Below are positions 7,226-16,786 of a DNA stretch of 64,000 bases, piece by piece. Origin of the DNA: CAZKBP01 sp964551015 (lineage in GTDB: Bacteria > Bacteroidota > Bacteroidia > Cytophagales > Microscillaceae). The position numbers and the translations under genes were made by a program. Each line of letters opens with the position of its first letter. Within the stretch, counting starts at the first letter, position 1. The notes below the pieces were generated by a model. That model was not told the DNA's origin. It did no database searches and worked only from the letters and a program-made list of their open reading frames with translations. The DNA is taken from NCBI GenBank assembly GCA_964551015.1, contig CAZKBP010000023.1, positions 1 to 64,000 on the forward strand. The letters run 5' to 3'.

Positions 7226-10200
7226 ATGCCATCAACCATCTCAAAACTATTCGGACTTTTCCTCTGCCTAGCACTTGGTCTAAACCAAGCCATCGCCCAA
7301 GGATTCGGGGGATATTATCAACACCCAGATCTTCACCAAAACACCATCGTTTTCGTGGCCGAAGGCGACATCTGGAAAGTCTCCACTGAAGGAGGACTTG
7401 CCCAGCGACTGACTACCCACGCCGAGGAAGAACGCCACCCCGCCATTTCTCCCGATGGCAAGACCATCGCTTACTCCGCTACCTACGAAGGACCGAGTGA
7501 AGTGTATACCATGCCATTGGACGGAGGATTACCTACCCGCTGGACTTATTCGGAAGGCTCAACTGCTAGAGGATGGACAGCCGACGGAAAAATTATTTAC
7601 AGTACAGGTATATTTAACAAACTTCCCGAAGCCCAATTAGTGAGCCTTGATTTAGCGTCAAAAACCAAGGCTATTGTACCTCTTCACCGTGCCCATAATG
7701 GCATACAAAATGAAAATGGTATGTGGTTCTTTGTTCATATGCCAGACTTTAACGAAAATGTAAAGCGCTATCAAGGAGGTACGGCCCGGCAAATCTGGAA
7801 ATTTGACGGAAAAAATGAGGCAGTTAAGCTGACCACCGACCATTTGGGCGAAAGTTTCAATCCGATGTGGCACGAAGGGCGGGTTTATTTTATCACCGAC
7901 CGAGATGGCATACAGAACATCTGGTCAATGGATGCAGACGGAAAAGATTTGCAACAACACACCCAGCACGGTGAATTTGATGTGCGGTCTGCTCAGCTGG
8001 ATAATGGCAAAATCGTCTATCAACATGCCGCCGACCTCTGGCTATTAGACATCGCCTCCGGCAAATACAATAAAGTTGACATACGCTTGGCTTCCGATCT
8101 CGAACATCTAAGAGAAAAATGGGTGGAAAATCCCTCCAATTATATTACCTCTGTTCACCCGAGTCCCGATGGTGAAAAAGTAGTTGTCACCGCCCGGGGG
8201 CGGGTATTTATTGTTCCAGCTAAATCGGGTAGAACAATTGGCTTTACAGAAGAAGGAGATGTCGTGCGCTACCGAGATGCCCTTTTTTCTCCCGATGGAA
8301 AAAACATTATTGCCTTATCGGATGAAAGCGGAGAGTTTGAATTTGTGCAGTTTGCCGCTGATGGTGCTGGTAAAGTAAAGCCCTTGACCAAAGACGGTAA
8401 GCGGCTCAGATACCAAGGCCTTCCTTCATCGGATGGGAAATGGATTGCTTATAAAGATGTCGAGAATAATATGTACGTGCTCAATGCAAGTACGGGAGCG
8501 AGCAAATTAATATCCACCAATCAACAAGGCATTCGGGATTTTGCCTGGTCGCCCGATGGTCAATGGCTGGCCTTCGTGCAAATGGCTTCCAATCGGATGT
8601 ACCAAATTAAGGTCTACAATGTCAATGACGCTTCTCTTTTTGACCTAACCACCGATCGGTCTAATAACTACAACGTAAAGTGGAGTCCAGACGGTAAATT
8701 CATCTATTTCCTTTCCGACCGAGCCTTTAGAACAATGGTTGGAAGCCCTCGCGGAGCCAGATTAGGTGGGGTTCATTGGGAAAAAAGTGAAAGCATCTAT
8801 CATGTTCCCCTGAAAAAAAACTACCGATCGCCTTTCCGAGAAAAAGATGAACTCATGGAAGAAGAGCAAGAAGCCGAAAAATCAGATGGCAAATTGCTGG
8901 TAAGCATGGATACGGCTGGTATTCGATCCAGAAACATCAGAGTACCCATCCCCGAAGGAAACTACAACGCCTTGGCAGTCAATGATAAGGCTATTTATCT
9001 GCTGACCAAAGAAACAGGTTCAAACGCCAAATCTCACCTCAAAGTCGTAAAAATCACAAACGAAAAAGCAAAAGTGGCCGATATGGCCTCGGAAATTAAT
9101 GGATTTGAACTGACCCAAGACGGTGAGAAAATGCTCATCAGAAAAGGGCGCTCTTACTACATGGTAAATGCCGGTACCGGGAAAGTAAACTTAGCGGATG
9201 GCAAAATAGACTTAAGCACCTGTAAATTTTCGCTCAACCCCCGAGAAGACTGGAAGCAACTCTACAAGGATGCCTGGCGCATGGAGCGGGATTATTTCTA
9301 TGATAAGAATATGCACGGTGTAGATTGGGAGGCCATGTACGAAAAATACCTACCATTAGTAGATCGAGTGACCACCCGAAACGAATTAAATGATGTACTA
9401 GCCCGTTTGGTAGGAGAATTATCGGTATTACACGCTTTTGCAAGGGGCGGTGATATGCCCAGTGATGATCAATACATTGGCGTGGCCAGTTTGGGAGCAA
9501 ACACAAGCCGAGACGAGGCCAATGGAGGATATAGAATTGACTATATCTACCAAGGAGACCCGGACTACGCTGACTTTGGCGACTGGAAATCACCCTTGAA
9601 TGACCCCTATCTGGATATCCAAGAAGGAGACATCATTACTAAGGTAAATGGAAGAGATGCTTTGTCGGCCAGAGATCTGGGGGAGCTGCTTCGCAATCAG
9701 GCCGGAAAACAGGTTCGCTTAACCATCAAACGGGGAAATACAAGCCAAGATGTTATTGTTAAACCAATAGGAGGCACTTATTGGCTGAGAACCATGGACT
9801 GGGAATACCACAATCGCCTGAAGGTGGAAAAAGAAAGCGATGACCAAATCAGTTATCTACATATCAATGCCATGGGTAATTGGGATATTGGACACTTCTA
9901 TCGGGAGTTTTTTCCAGTTATCGATAGGAAAGGCTTGATTATAGACGTGCGTAATAATGGGGGTGGCTATACCGACGCGATTATTTTAGAAAAATTACTG
10001 AGGCAACCTTTCATGTATCTAAGCGATAGAACGGGCGAGCCCTATTGGAGGATGGACCATTCTTTTAGAGGGCACATCGTGGTTTTAGCCAATGAAAGAA
10101 CAGGCTCCAGCGGAGAATCTTTTTTAATCGGTATCAAGCGACTTGGATTAGGAACGATTATCGGTAAGCGAACCTGGGGTGGTCAAGTCTGGCTGAATTT

Positions 10201-10465
10201 TAATAATCAATTAACCGACCGAGGGGTGATGAGTGCTCCTAGAAGTCCTGTTTACAGTCCCGAGGGTGAATGGTTAGTGGAGGGTCGGGGATTTGTACCT
10301 GATATTGAAATTGATAACCTACCCCACGAAACCTTTAAGGGTAAAGATGCCCAACTGGATGCAGCCATCAAACTCTTACAAGAAAAAATCGCCGAAGACC
10401 CCCGAGAGGTACCGCCCGTTCCTACTTATCCAGATAAGTCCTTTAAAAACAATCGTAGAAACTGA
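7226..10465 (+). CDS. Tricorn-like S41 family protease
   Basis: A 1079-residue secreted protease of the tricorn/tail-specific type. A signal peptide ends near residue 25 (A-I-A-Q). Residues about 30-650 hold two beta-propellers built from S-P-D-G-K/WD40-like PD40 repeats. A helical core region starts near 690, a PDZ domain follows at about 755-860 (I-Q-E-G-D-I-I-T-K-V-N-G), and the C-terminal S41 domain carries D-V-R-N-N-G-G-G and the catalytic loop R-T-G-S-S-G-E-S with the probable nucleophile at residue 961. Tricorn proteases degrade peptides released by other proteases; in Bacteroidota such proteins act in the periplasm. It starts 24 bases after the interrupted permease but belongs functionally elsewhere. 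Confidence 0.93.
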   Translation: MPSTISKLFGLFLCLALGLNQAIAQGFGGYYQHPDLHQNTIVFVAEGDIWKVSTEGGLAQRLTTHAEEERHPAISPDGKTIAYSATYEGPSEVYTMPLDGGLPTRWTYSEGSTARGWTADGKIIYSTGIFNKLPEAQLVSLDLASKTKAIVPLHRAHNGIQNENGMWFFVHMPDFNENVKRYQGGTARQIWKFDGKNEAVKLTTDHLGESFNPMWHEGRVYFITDRDGIQNIWSMDADGKDLQQHTQHGEFDVRSAQLDNGKIVYQHAADLWLLDIASGKYNKVDIRLASDLEHLREKWVENPSNYITSVHPSPDGEKVVVTARGRVFIVPAKSGRTIGFTEEGDVVRYRDALFSPDGKNIIALSDESGEFEFVQFAADGAGKVKPLTKDGKRLRYQGLPSSDGKWIAYKDVENNMYVLNASTGASKLISTNQQGIRDFAWSPDGQWLAFVQMASNRMYQIKVYNVNDASLFDLTTDRSNNYNVKWSPDGKFIYFLSDRAFRTMVGSPRGARLGGVHWEKSESIYHVPLKKNYRSPFREKDELMEEEQEAEKSDGKLLVSMDTAGIRSRNIRVPIPEGNYNALAVNDKAIYLLTKETGSNAKSHLKVVKITNEKAKVADMASEINGFELTQDGEKMLIRKGRSYYMVNAGTGKVNLADGKIDLSTCKFSLNPREDWKQLYKDAWRMERDYFYDKNMHGVDWEAMYEKYLPLVDRVTTRNELNDVLARLVGELSVLHAFARGGDMPSDDQYIGVASLGANTSRDEANGGYRIDYIYQGDPDYADFGDWKSPLNDPYLDIQEGDIITKVNGRDALSARDLGELLRNQAGKQVRLTIKRGNTSQDVIVKPIGGTYWLRTMDWEYHNRLKVEKESDDQISYLHINAMGNWDIGHFYREFFPVIDRKGLIIDVRNNGGGYTDAIILEKLLRQPFMYLSDRTGEPYWRMDHSFRGHIVVLANERTGSSGESFLIGIKRLGLGTIIGKRTWGGQVWLNFNNQLTDRGVMSAPRSPVYSPEGEWLVEGRGFVPDIEIDNLPHETFKGKDAQLDAAIKLLQEKIAEDPREVPPVPTYPDKSFKNNRRN

Positions 10466-10934
10466 GATGATGCTCGGGAGTCAAACTTAATCGTAAAAAC
10501 ACAGAACAAAGCGACCTACAAGCGAGTGGACGGGCTGGGACTTTAAGCATACACACCTAAGCCAATTAGTTTCTTTCCTAGCTTAGTTTTTAGTCCTTCT
10601 AGGAAATAAATAATCTTAGCCACCGCCGATTGATTTCGCACCTCCGTATCCCGAAACTACTGGTCGTTCCAAACCAAATACACGAAGGATAAGGGCGCAA
10701 ATTGCCAACTCGCCCGTGCGGGGTACATATAGGTTAGGTGCAGAATTTACAACTAGGTTGCGAAGTTTAGGGTTTGGAGAAATCCTAAGTTTTCCTCTCA
10801 AACCCCGTACTAGGAACACGACTGAAAGCAAAGCCTTTACCAAATTAACCCCACAAAGAATTGAGGCAATAAAAATGAGAATAAAGCAAAATCCCTACGA
10901 GCTTAGCCATCGGGTAGGGCGGTGCTGTTTTTTC
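10466..10934. other. Unexplained 469-base intergenic stretch
   Basis: Between the end of the tricorn-like protease gene and a convergent gene. No credible coding region: the minus-strand frame 10616-10843 has no start context or family resemblance. The part 10620-10830 is richer in G and C than its surroundings and has repeat-like phrases (for example GCCCGTGCGGGGTAC at 10711-10725, and GGGTTTGGAGAAATCC at 10769-10784), which looks like a decayed repeat element or a noncoding RNA rather than random spacer. I cannot identify it. Confidence 0.3.
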
Positions 10935-11639
10935 TCAAAAACGATAGGTGTAAGCTACGCCCAGTGCCGGGACATAACCGTATGATTTGAAGAAGTTTTC
11001 CCAGAGCAGTTCATCTGTGATATCACCGGCGACCTCTGACTCAGTTCCATCTATTGTGATCGTAGAATTAATACCAATATATCTATGAAGTACTATTTCC
11101 ACATTAAGAATATGATGGGGATTGTCCTTGACAAGAAAAAAGGTTCTCCCGGCTCTCAAACTTAATGCAAGCGTGGTCAGTCCAAACTCAGTCTCAATAG
11201 TATTATTATCGATAGCTACCAAATTCCTGCGGTCGGAGCGGTCAATCACGGTTTCAACTACCTCCACGGGCGTGGTGGAGGCCGTAAAGAAGTCAAACCG
11301 GAATTCAGGCCCCAGGTACCATTGTTTATTCTTTCCCAATCTGTAATAAACCCCCAAACTGTTCATCCAACCAAAGTCAAAGGTTTTTTCTAATAAATCT
11401 ATGTAAATTTCATCCACATCATAGATGGACAGGGAATTTATCAAAACATCAGAGTAGGGAGGCACTAAAAACCCAGTTCGGTAAGAAATATCAAAGTTTT
11501 TGACATTCACATTAAACCCTACATAATGTTCATAGGGAAAATCAGTACCCACCGTCAAGCTCAAATCTTGGGCTTTAGTTTGGGCAGAAAATAAGAGGAT
11601 AAAAAATAATAAGAAGTTGAATTTCAAAAAGTTAAACAT
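10935..11639 (-). CDS. Predicted outer-membrane beta-barrel protein
   Basis: About 234 residues from the ATG ending at 11639, chosen because it places a strongly hydrophobic signal segment (F-L-L-F-F-I-L-L-F) directly after the N-terminus with a cleavage site after Q-T-K-A-Q. The longer frame to 11690 adds 17 residues of no obvious value. The mature part alternates short amphipathic beta-like segments and ends in A-Y-T-Y-R-F with a C-terminal phenylalanine, as for outer-membrane barrels inserted by BamA. No specific family is recognised. It is a single gene convergent with the protease gene. The role is unknown. Confidence 0.65.
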   Translation of the reverse strand: MFNFLKFNFLLFFILLFSAQTKAQDLSLTVGTDFPYEHYVGFNVNVKNFDISYRTGFLVPPYSDVLINSLSIYDVDEIYIDLLEKTFDFGWMNSLGVYYRLGKNKQWYLGPEFRFDFFTASTTPVEVVETVIDRSDRRNLVAIDNNTIETEFGLTTLALSLRAGRTFFLVKDNPHHILNVEIVLHRYIGINSTITIDGTESEVAGDITDELLWENFFKSYGYVPALGVAYTYRF

Positions 11640-11987
11640 TGCGTAGTGTATTGTTTTATTCATACTGTTTATGGTGATTTCCAGAATCATTTAGGAATTA
11701 TTTGAATGAATAATTATCCCAAAAGAAACGAAGGCAAAAATAAGGATAGAAATTTTTAGAAAAATAGATTAAATTCATCATATTTTATCATAAAATTGAT
11801 ACGGCTCATTCTTTTTGACCAAAAAAAGCCCTGCGCCTTGATGGCTGTTTAGAAAAATCTAGAATAAATCAGCCCTGCCTTCGCTTTCTCATCCACTTAC
11901 TGATCCTCTAAAAAAATTCAGTTTTTATTGAAGATAAACCTCAAATTTTTTAAGTTCGCCCCGCCGTTCAACTAACTACTATCTTTT

Positions 11988-13499
11988 ATGACCAAACAAA
12001 TAGTATTTAATTATAAATTTTTAGTAATATTATTAGGATTATCTTTGGTTTCATGCGATGATGATACTTCGTCATCACCTTCGCCACAGGTTACTGAACT
12101 ACCCAATTTCGTGTCCTATAACACAGGGTTAGTACCCGTATTTCCAGAGGGAATAGAGTTTGATACAGATAGAGCATCCTTCCTTGTTTCATCCTCGGCG
12201 GGGTTAGGAATCAGATTGATTGATCTTGAAGGAAACGTAACTACCTTAGTATCAGAATCAATTTTTCTTGGCAACGGTACATTTGGTTTACAAATAGACA
12301 AAAGTAATAATCGATTGTTGGTGGTTTCCAGTAGTCTACTGGATGCAAGCGTTGCCCATTTGTTTAGTTTCAATTTAGGGAATGGTAGCATGATCTTCGA
12401 TGCAGATTTGTCTACTTTGAGTCCAGGCTTAAACTTTGTCAATGATGTAGCCGTTGATGCCGACGGGAATGCTTATGTCACAAACTCTGATCAGGGCATT
12501 ATTTTTAAAGTCGATATAAATGGCAATGCCGAAATCTTTTTTCAAGACGATAGCTTCACACCCGAGAACCCTGCCATCCAAATAGGATTTAATGGGATTG
12601 ATTATCATGAGGATGGTTTTTTGTTAGTTAGCCATTATCTAAGCGACAAAATTTATAAGTTAGAAATCGCTAATCCAAGCACCCTCCAAGAGGTAAGTCT
12701 GCCGAGTGGGTTTGTGCGGGGTGGTGATGGCATTTATTTGGATGGCAATGAACTCGTCGTTGTCAATAACGCGGGCGTCCCCTTTGTTTCTAAGTTTGTA
12801 AGCAATGACAGTTGGGCATCGGGTACCTTAGAAGGAGACACTTATGCCACGGGTGATATATTCCCCACTACGGTGGTAAAAGTAGGAGACGATTACATGG
12901 TCAATATGTCTTACTTTAACTATCCATTATATGGAGTGGTTAGTCCAACTAATTATCTTATTGCTAAGGCAAATTTTGATTTTAGTACGAGATACACGGG
13001 ATCTTCCACGGAAATTCCCAGAGTCAACACACCGGTCATGCCACTTGGCTATGGCGATGAATATCCAGACTTATTTTACGCGGGCTGTGATACGCCAATT
13101 GGTTCAGGCATTCCAGACTTGCAAGGCGAATGGACAGAAGAAACCGTGGTGATTGGGGGCGTTGAATTTCCTGCTAGCTCGATGCTGTATTCGGAGCGAA
13201 TCGAGCAATGTGGAAACCGGATCTTGATTGCCAACAATGGAGTGCTGCGTGAAGTATTCTTAGATGATAATACCCTGTTTAATGGGGTAAATGACGTGAA
13301 CGCACAAGGTTTGCCCGTTCATTTCAGGGGAAGATTCGAAGACAATCGACTGGTATTAGACCCTGTTCTTCTATTGGATTCTGGTGATTCACTTCCTGAA
13401 TTTACTCGAGAATTGATTCAAGACGATAGTGGAGAGGTAGTTTTACAATTATTCAATCCCACATTGCAACCAAGCACGAGATACTTAAAGCGGAATTAG
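11988..13499 (+). CDS. Lipoprotein with SMP-30/NHL-like beta-propeller
   Basis: A 503-residue lipoprotein. The signal ends in L-S-L-V-S-C with Cys24 as lipidation site, followed by D-D-D, which in Bacteroidota may act as part of the export signal to the cell surface. Residues about 40-340 form a propeller of the gluconolactonase/SMP-30 or NHL type (V-A-V-D-A-D-G-N-A-Y-V-T-N-S-D is a typical blade). Residues about 365-500 form a separate beta-rich domain with two cysteines. It may bind or hydrolyse a small organic ligand at the surface; no catalytic residues can be assigned by eye. The gene has its own 290-base upstream region and no neighbours in an operon. Confidence 0.75.
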   Translation: MTKQIVFNYKFLVILLGLSLVSCDDDTSSSPSPQVTELPNFVSYNTGLVPVFPEGIEFDTDRASFLVSSSAGLGIRLIDLEGNVTTLVSESIFLGNGTFGLQIDKSNNRLLVVSSSLLDASVAHLFSFNLGNGSMIFDADLSTLSPGLNFVNDVAVDADGNAYVTNSDQGIIFKVDINGNAEIFFQDDSFTPENPAIQIGFNGIDYHEDGFLLVSHYLSDKIYKLEIANPSTLQEVSLPSGFVRGGDGIYLDGNELVVVNNAGVPFVSKFVSNDSWASGTLEGDTYATGDIFPTTVVKVGDDYMVNMSYFNYPLYGVVSPTNYLIAKANFDFSTRYTGSSTEIPRVNTPVMPLGYGDEYPDLFYAGCDTPIGSGIPDLQGEWTEETVVIGGVEFPASSMLYSERIEQCGNRILIANNGVLREVFLDDNTLFNGVNDVNAQGLPVHFRGRFEDNRLVLDPVLLLDSGDSLPEFTRELIQDDSGEVVLQLFNPTLQPSTRYLKRN

Positions 13500-13528
13500 T
13501 AGAATATTCTATTCTACCGAGTGGGCAT

Positions 13529-13945
13529 CTACCGGGCAAGTGCTTCGCTCAAATCGCACGCAATCGTCTGGCAATAAGAAGGTGTTATCTCTGCTTGGTC
13601 GTCAGAGAGTGCGTATCGTTGCCATTGATTTTTTAGGTAATCATACGCAAAGCCTTCGGGTACTTCGTAGCTTTGGCACAATTCCTCAATTTTTTGGAAG
13701 TCTTTTTTGAAACCCTGAGTAGATGATATTTCCATAATCACTACGAATCTTTGGCTATCAATATCATAGAGCAGAAGATCAGGGGTGGGGCTAGTTTGGC
13801 TTTCATCAATCATCGTTTCTGGCAAAGATACATAGGGTATTTCTCCCTTCGGATACATATCCGTGAGATAGTAGAGCAGCTTACGAATGATGCGTTGAGG
13901 TTCCTTCGGGGCATTTGCTCGCATTTGCGCCAGATTTCTTGGCAT
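13529..13945 (-). CDS. Small PD-(D/E)XK-like protein, possibly Uma2-related
   Basis: A 138-residue soluble protein. Residues about 54-76 read T-P-D-L-L-L-Y-D, then V-V-I-M-E-I-S-S, which fits the P-D...(D/E)-x-S/K core of the PD-(D/E)XK nuclease-like fold used by the Uma2 family, common in Bacteroidota and cyanobacteria. The usual lysine of the motif is replaced by Ser, so nuclease activity is doubtful. It is convergent with the propeller lipoprotein gene (29 bases apart) and stands just downstream of tRNA-Met on the same strand. The function is unknown; identity with Uma2 is a guess by motif. Confidence 0.55.
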   Translation of the reverse strand: MPRNLAQMRANAPKEPQRIIRKLLYYLTDMYPKGEIPYVSLPETMIDESQTSPTPDLLLYDIDSQRFVVIMEISSTQGFKKDFQKIEELCQSYEVPEGFAYDYLKNQWQRYALSDDQAEITPSYCQTIACDLSEALAR

Positions 13946-13995
13946 ATGCGTATTGTTGGCTATGTTTTAGCGGAGGAAATGTGTTAGGAGAGATG

Positions 13996-14069
13996 TAGCG
14001 AGGGGGGGAATTGAACCCCCGACCTCCGGGTTATGAATCCGACGCTCTAACCATCTGAGCTACCTCGCC
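13996..14069 (-). tRNA. tRNA-Met (anticodon CAT)
   Basis: A complete cloverleaf on the minus strand. The acceptor stem GGCGAGG pairs with CCTCGCT (one G-T pair), the D-arm contains AGCTCAGATGGTTAGAGC, the anticodon CAT is at 14033-14035 in the loop GATTCATAACC, and the T-arm carries GGTTCAATTCC. CCA is not encoded. The three-base-pair G-C block expected of an initiator anticodon stem is absent, so it is an elongator Met; a lysidine-modified Ile tRNA with CAT cannot be fully excluded. Confidence 0.92.
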
Positions 14070-14113
14070 AAATTTTAGAAAAATAAATGGGAATCTTTGT
14101 CCCTTTTGGCTTG

Positions 14114-14121
14114 CAAAGATA
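14114..14121 (-). promoter_or_regulatory. -7 element of the tRNA-Met promoter
   Basis: TATCTTTG on the minus strand matches the Bacteroidota -7 consensus TAnnTTTG, 44 bases before the tRNA start, with a TTAG about 20 bases further upstream in the -33 place. Confidence 0.5.
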
Positions 14122-14186
14122 GGAGTTTTTTTTAAATTGCTCTAATTTTTTCGGAAATATTATAACAAAATCAAATCCAATGCCTT

Positions 14187-14582
14187 ATGGACAAACATAA
14201 ATATGTAGATGAATTCGAGATCAATGCTTCCCCCAAGGTGATTTATCCTTATTTGAATAGTCCGGCCAATCTTTCCGAATGGTTTGCCGCCGAGGTGAAA
14301 ATGGAGCGAGGTAAAATCTTTAACTTCGTGTGGGACGATGAGAATCATTACGCTCACTTGGTAGCCTCCCGTATGAACAAACAAGTTCGCTTTGAATTCC
14401 TAAACGCCGAGAAAGAAAAGGAGCGTAATCCGGCTTATCTAGATTTTCGCTTGCAGGAAAGTGAACTCACCAACACCACTTTTCTGAGAATTACAGATTA
14501 TTCAGAAATGACCGAAACCGAAGATTTACAAGATCTCTGGAAAGGACTCGTTAATAATCTAAAAGAAGTCATTGGTGCTTAG
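14187..14582 (+). CDS. START-like domain protein
   Basis: A 131-residue soluble protein of the START/SRPBCC type found in Bacteroidota. It begins with a beta strand and helix (Y-V-D-E-F-E-I-N-A-S-P-K-V-I-Y-P-Y-L) typical of the helix-grip fold, has the conserved L-S-E-W-F-A segment at about residues 29-34, and ends with a long C-terminal helix (L-W-K-G-L-V-N-N-L-K). Proteins of this fold bind hydrophobic ligands, but the ligand here is unknown. It lies divergent from tRNA-Met. The short family length (about 130) matches, so the gene is complete. Confidence 0.8.
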   Translation: MDKHKYVDEFEINASPKVIYPYLNSPANLSEWFAAEVKMERGKIFNFVWDDENHYAHLVASRMNKQVRFEFLNAEKEKERNPAYLDFRLQESELTNTTFLRITDYSEMTETEDLQDLWKGLVNNLKEVIGA

Positions 14583-14775
14583 GCCAGCTCGATGAGCAAA
14601 AAGCGAATAAACCAGACGGCTTGATCGTTAAATTTTGTGAAATTTGCACCTGATTTTCTAGAAAGCGGAACAGGGATTGTACTTTTACGCTTAAACTTAA
14701 AATAAAGCTTCTACGCTCAGCAAATCAAAAGCTGTTCTGAAGTAGTATTTCCAAACAAGTAACAGACGACTCTAT

Positions 14776-16317
14776 ATGCCTGGCCTTAAAAAATTAGATG
14801 GACTGATTCTCAAAGCCTTCATTGGCCCTTTTATCCTCACGACGGCCGTGGTGGTTTTTATCCTTCTGATTCAACAGATGATGCAACACATTGACGATTT
14901 GTTGGGAAAGGGGCTTTCTTATCTGGTTTTTGCCGAGCTACTCTTCTATTTTTCCCTCCATATCGTGCCCTTAGCCTTGCCCTTGGCTGTTCTGCTCTCC
15001 TCCCTAATCACTTTCGGTAATCTGGGAGAACACGGTGAGCTTACCGCGGTCAAAGCCTCTGGTATTTCTCTGATTAGGTTGCTCACTCCTGTTTTTCTTC
15101 TCGTAGTGTTGGTGTCCGTAGGTTCCTTTTGGTTCAATGATCGGGTCGTGCCAGAGGCCAATCTGAGAGCTTACAGCTTACTCTGGGACATTCGCCAGAA
15201 AAGCCCTACGCTCAATATCAAAGAAGGTGCTTTTTATGACGGCCTTCCTAATTATAGCATCAAGATTAACCACAAGTATCCCGACGGCAAAGCGATCAAG
15301 GACATTATGATCTATGACCACAGCAAGGGTAGGGGCAATAAAGAATTGATTTTGGCTGATTCAGGTAGAATGTACACCATTCACCAAGAAAGATACCTCG
15401 TGCTAGAATTATTCAAGGGTAAGAGTTACCACGACCAAGTAGAGTCTCGAGATGGCAATCGCTCCACCGAAAAATTCGTGCGAAATCAATTTGAGAAAAG
15501 CCAAATTGTATTCAGTCTCGCCGCTTTTGATATGGATACCACAGACGTGAACTTATTTGCTGGGCACCGCTACATGCGTAATTTTCAAGAATTACAGAAA
15601 GATGTGGATTCATTACAGAAACAAACCCAGAAAAATCAGGAAAATCTTTTTTATAATATGAAAGCTAACTACAGCTATCATTTCAAATCTTTCCAGCCAA
15701 GTGCTGCAGAGGAATCTCCCCAGCAAGAAGTGAAGATAATTACTCCCCCTAGGAAAAATAAAAAAATAAATCCCGCAAAATCTTCTTCTAAAAAAGCCCC
15801 TCAACTCTCCAAAGTGGCACTCGAGCCTAAACCCAAAGACGAGGCGATCATCGCACAAGCTTTGAACCGTACTCGTAATATCCACGCCGTGATTAAGAGC
15901 CGGCGAGATCAAATGGCAGGCATGAAGAAACAGGCCAAAGAGTACTTGATTGAGATGTATAAAAAATTTACTTATGCACTCGCTTGTATTACCATGTTTT
16001 TTATCGGTGCTCCTTTGGGAGCCATCATCAAAAAAGGAGGGCTGGGTGTGCCCGTTCTGATCTCTATCGTGTTTTTTATCGTCTTTTATGTTATCTCCAT
16101 CACGGGTGAAAAATGGGTCAAAGAAGGCTTCGTGGAGGTAATTCCGGGCATGTGGATGGCTAATTTTTTACTATTTATAATCGGAATATTCTTTCTCAAA
16201 GAAGCCAGAGATGACTCTCGTATCCTTGAGCCAGATTTCTACTACGTGCTCATAGACCGCCTCAAACCTGCTTATTTCAAATGGTGGAGACGTTATGAGA
16301 AATCAGACATTATTTAA
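14776..16317 (+). CDS. LptF/LptG family permease
   Basis: A 513-residue inner-membrane protein of the YjgP/YjgQ family, the permease of the lipopolysaccharide transporter LptB2FG that extracts LPS from the inner membrane. Three N-terminal helices (about residues 15-35, 55-85, 100-120) precede a large periplasmic domain, which is unusually long because of a charged, lysine- and proline-rich insert (about residues 290-365), and three helices close the protein (about 400-475). The motif G-E-L-T-A-V-K-A-S-G-I-S is typical of the family. In Bacteroidota this gene often stands alone without lptB or lptC, as here. Whether it is the F or the G paralogue cannot be decided. Confidence 0.88.
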   Translation: MPGLKKLDGLILKAFIGPFILTTAVVVFILLIQQMMQHIDDLLGKGLSYLVFAELLFYFSLHIVPLALPLAVLLSSLITFGNLGEHGELTAVKASGISLIRLLTPVFLLVVLVSVGSFWFNDRVVPEANLRAYSLLWDIRQKSPTLNIKEGAFYDGLPNYSIKINHKYPDGKAIKDIMIYDHSKGRGNKELILADSGRMYTIHQERYLVLELFKGKSYHDQVESRDGNRSTEKFVRNQFEKSQIVFSLAAFDMDTTDVNLFAGHRYMRNFQELQKDVDSLQKQTQKNQENLFYNMKANYSYHFKSFQPSAAEESPQQEVKIITPPRKNKKINPAKSSSKKAPQLSKVALEPKPKDEAIIAQALNRTRNIHAVIKSRRDQMAGMKKQAKEYLIEMYKKFTYALACITMFFIGAPLGAIIKKGGLGVPVLISIVFFIVFYVISITGEKWVKEGFVEVIPGMWMANFLLFIIGIFFLKEARDDSRILEPDFYYVLIDRLKPAYFKWWRRYEKSDII

Positions 16318-16371
16318 AAGCAACTGAAAAAAAAATCCCTAGCATTGTTTTTTAGCTGTAAAAACACGAAA

Positions 16372-16402
16372 TTTGCGAATTATTAGTGAAGATTTATATT
16401 TG
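16372..16402 (+). promoter_or_regulatory. Promoter of rpsO
   Basis: TTTG (16372-16375), a 19-base spacer, then TATATTTG (16395-16402): an exact match to the Bacteroidota consensus TTTG/TAnnTTTG. The predicted start is about ten bases before the rpsO ATG, giving a nearly leaderless mRNA. Confidence 0.75.
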
Positions 16403-16417
16403 TTGATGTAAAATCAT

Positions 16418-16693
16418 ATGTATCTAGACCAAGAAAAAAAGCAAGAAATTTTTGAAAAACACGGGAGAGAGCATTCCAAAGAAGATACGGGCTCTGCCGA
16501 GTCACAAATCGCTCTTTTTACCCATCGGATTAGCCACCTTACGGAGCATTTAAAGCAACACAAAAAAGATTACTCCACTCGTTTAGGGCTACTGAAGCTG
16601 GTCGGTAAGAGACGCCGACTCCTCAATTACCTCCAGAAAAAAGATATCGAGCGTTACCGAGCCATCATCGCTGCTCTGGAGATTAGAAAATAA
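16418..16693 (+). CDS. rpsO: Ribosomal protein S15
   Basis: The 91-residue S15 protein of the 30S subunit, binding the central domain of 16S rRNA. The conserved core D-T-G-S-A-E-S-Q-I-A-L-F-T-x-R-I and L-G-L-L-K-L-V-G-K-R-R-R-L-L-N-Y-L are both intact, and the length is standard (about 89). It precedes pnp by 93 bases, the same rpsO-pnp order as in many bacteria, but a strong terminator-like hairpin separates the two, so pnp may depend on readthrough or its own promoter. Confidence 0.98.
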   Translation: MYLDQEKKQEIFEKHGREHSKEDTGSAESQIALFTHRISHLTEHLKQHKKDYSTRLGLLKLVGKRRRLLNYLQKKDIERYRAIIAALEIRK

Positions 16694-16708
16694 TTTTATC
16701 CCATTAAA

Positions 16709-16741
16709 TTAAGAATGACCATGCTCATTCTTAATTTTTTT
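16709..16741 (+). terminator. Terminator or attenuator after rpsO
   Basis: TTAAGAATGA (16709-16718) pairs perfectly with TCATTCTTAA (16725-16734) around a six-base loop, followed by a T-run. In the rpsO-pnp interval such hairpins are also RNase III or PNPase control points in other bacteria; that role here is inference. Confidence 0.75.
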
Positions 16742-16786
16742 ATAGTCGCAAATTAATTAACCCCCACTTTTACACCCCATAATCAT

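Noticed and set aside
10616..10843. 75-codon minus-strand ORF
   Set aside because: No supporting start context; composition follows the GC-richer repeat-like DNA rather than a protein pattern.
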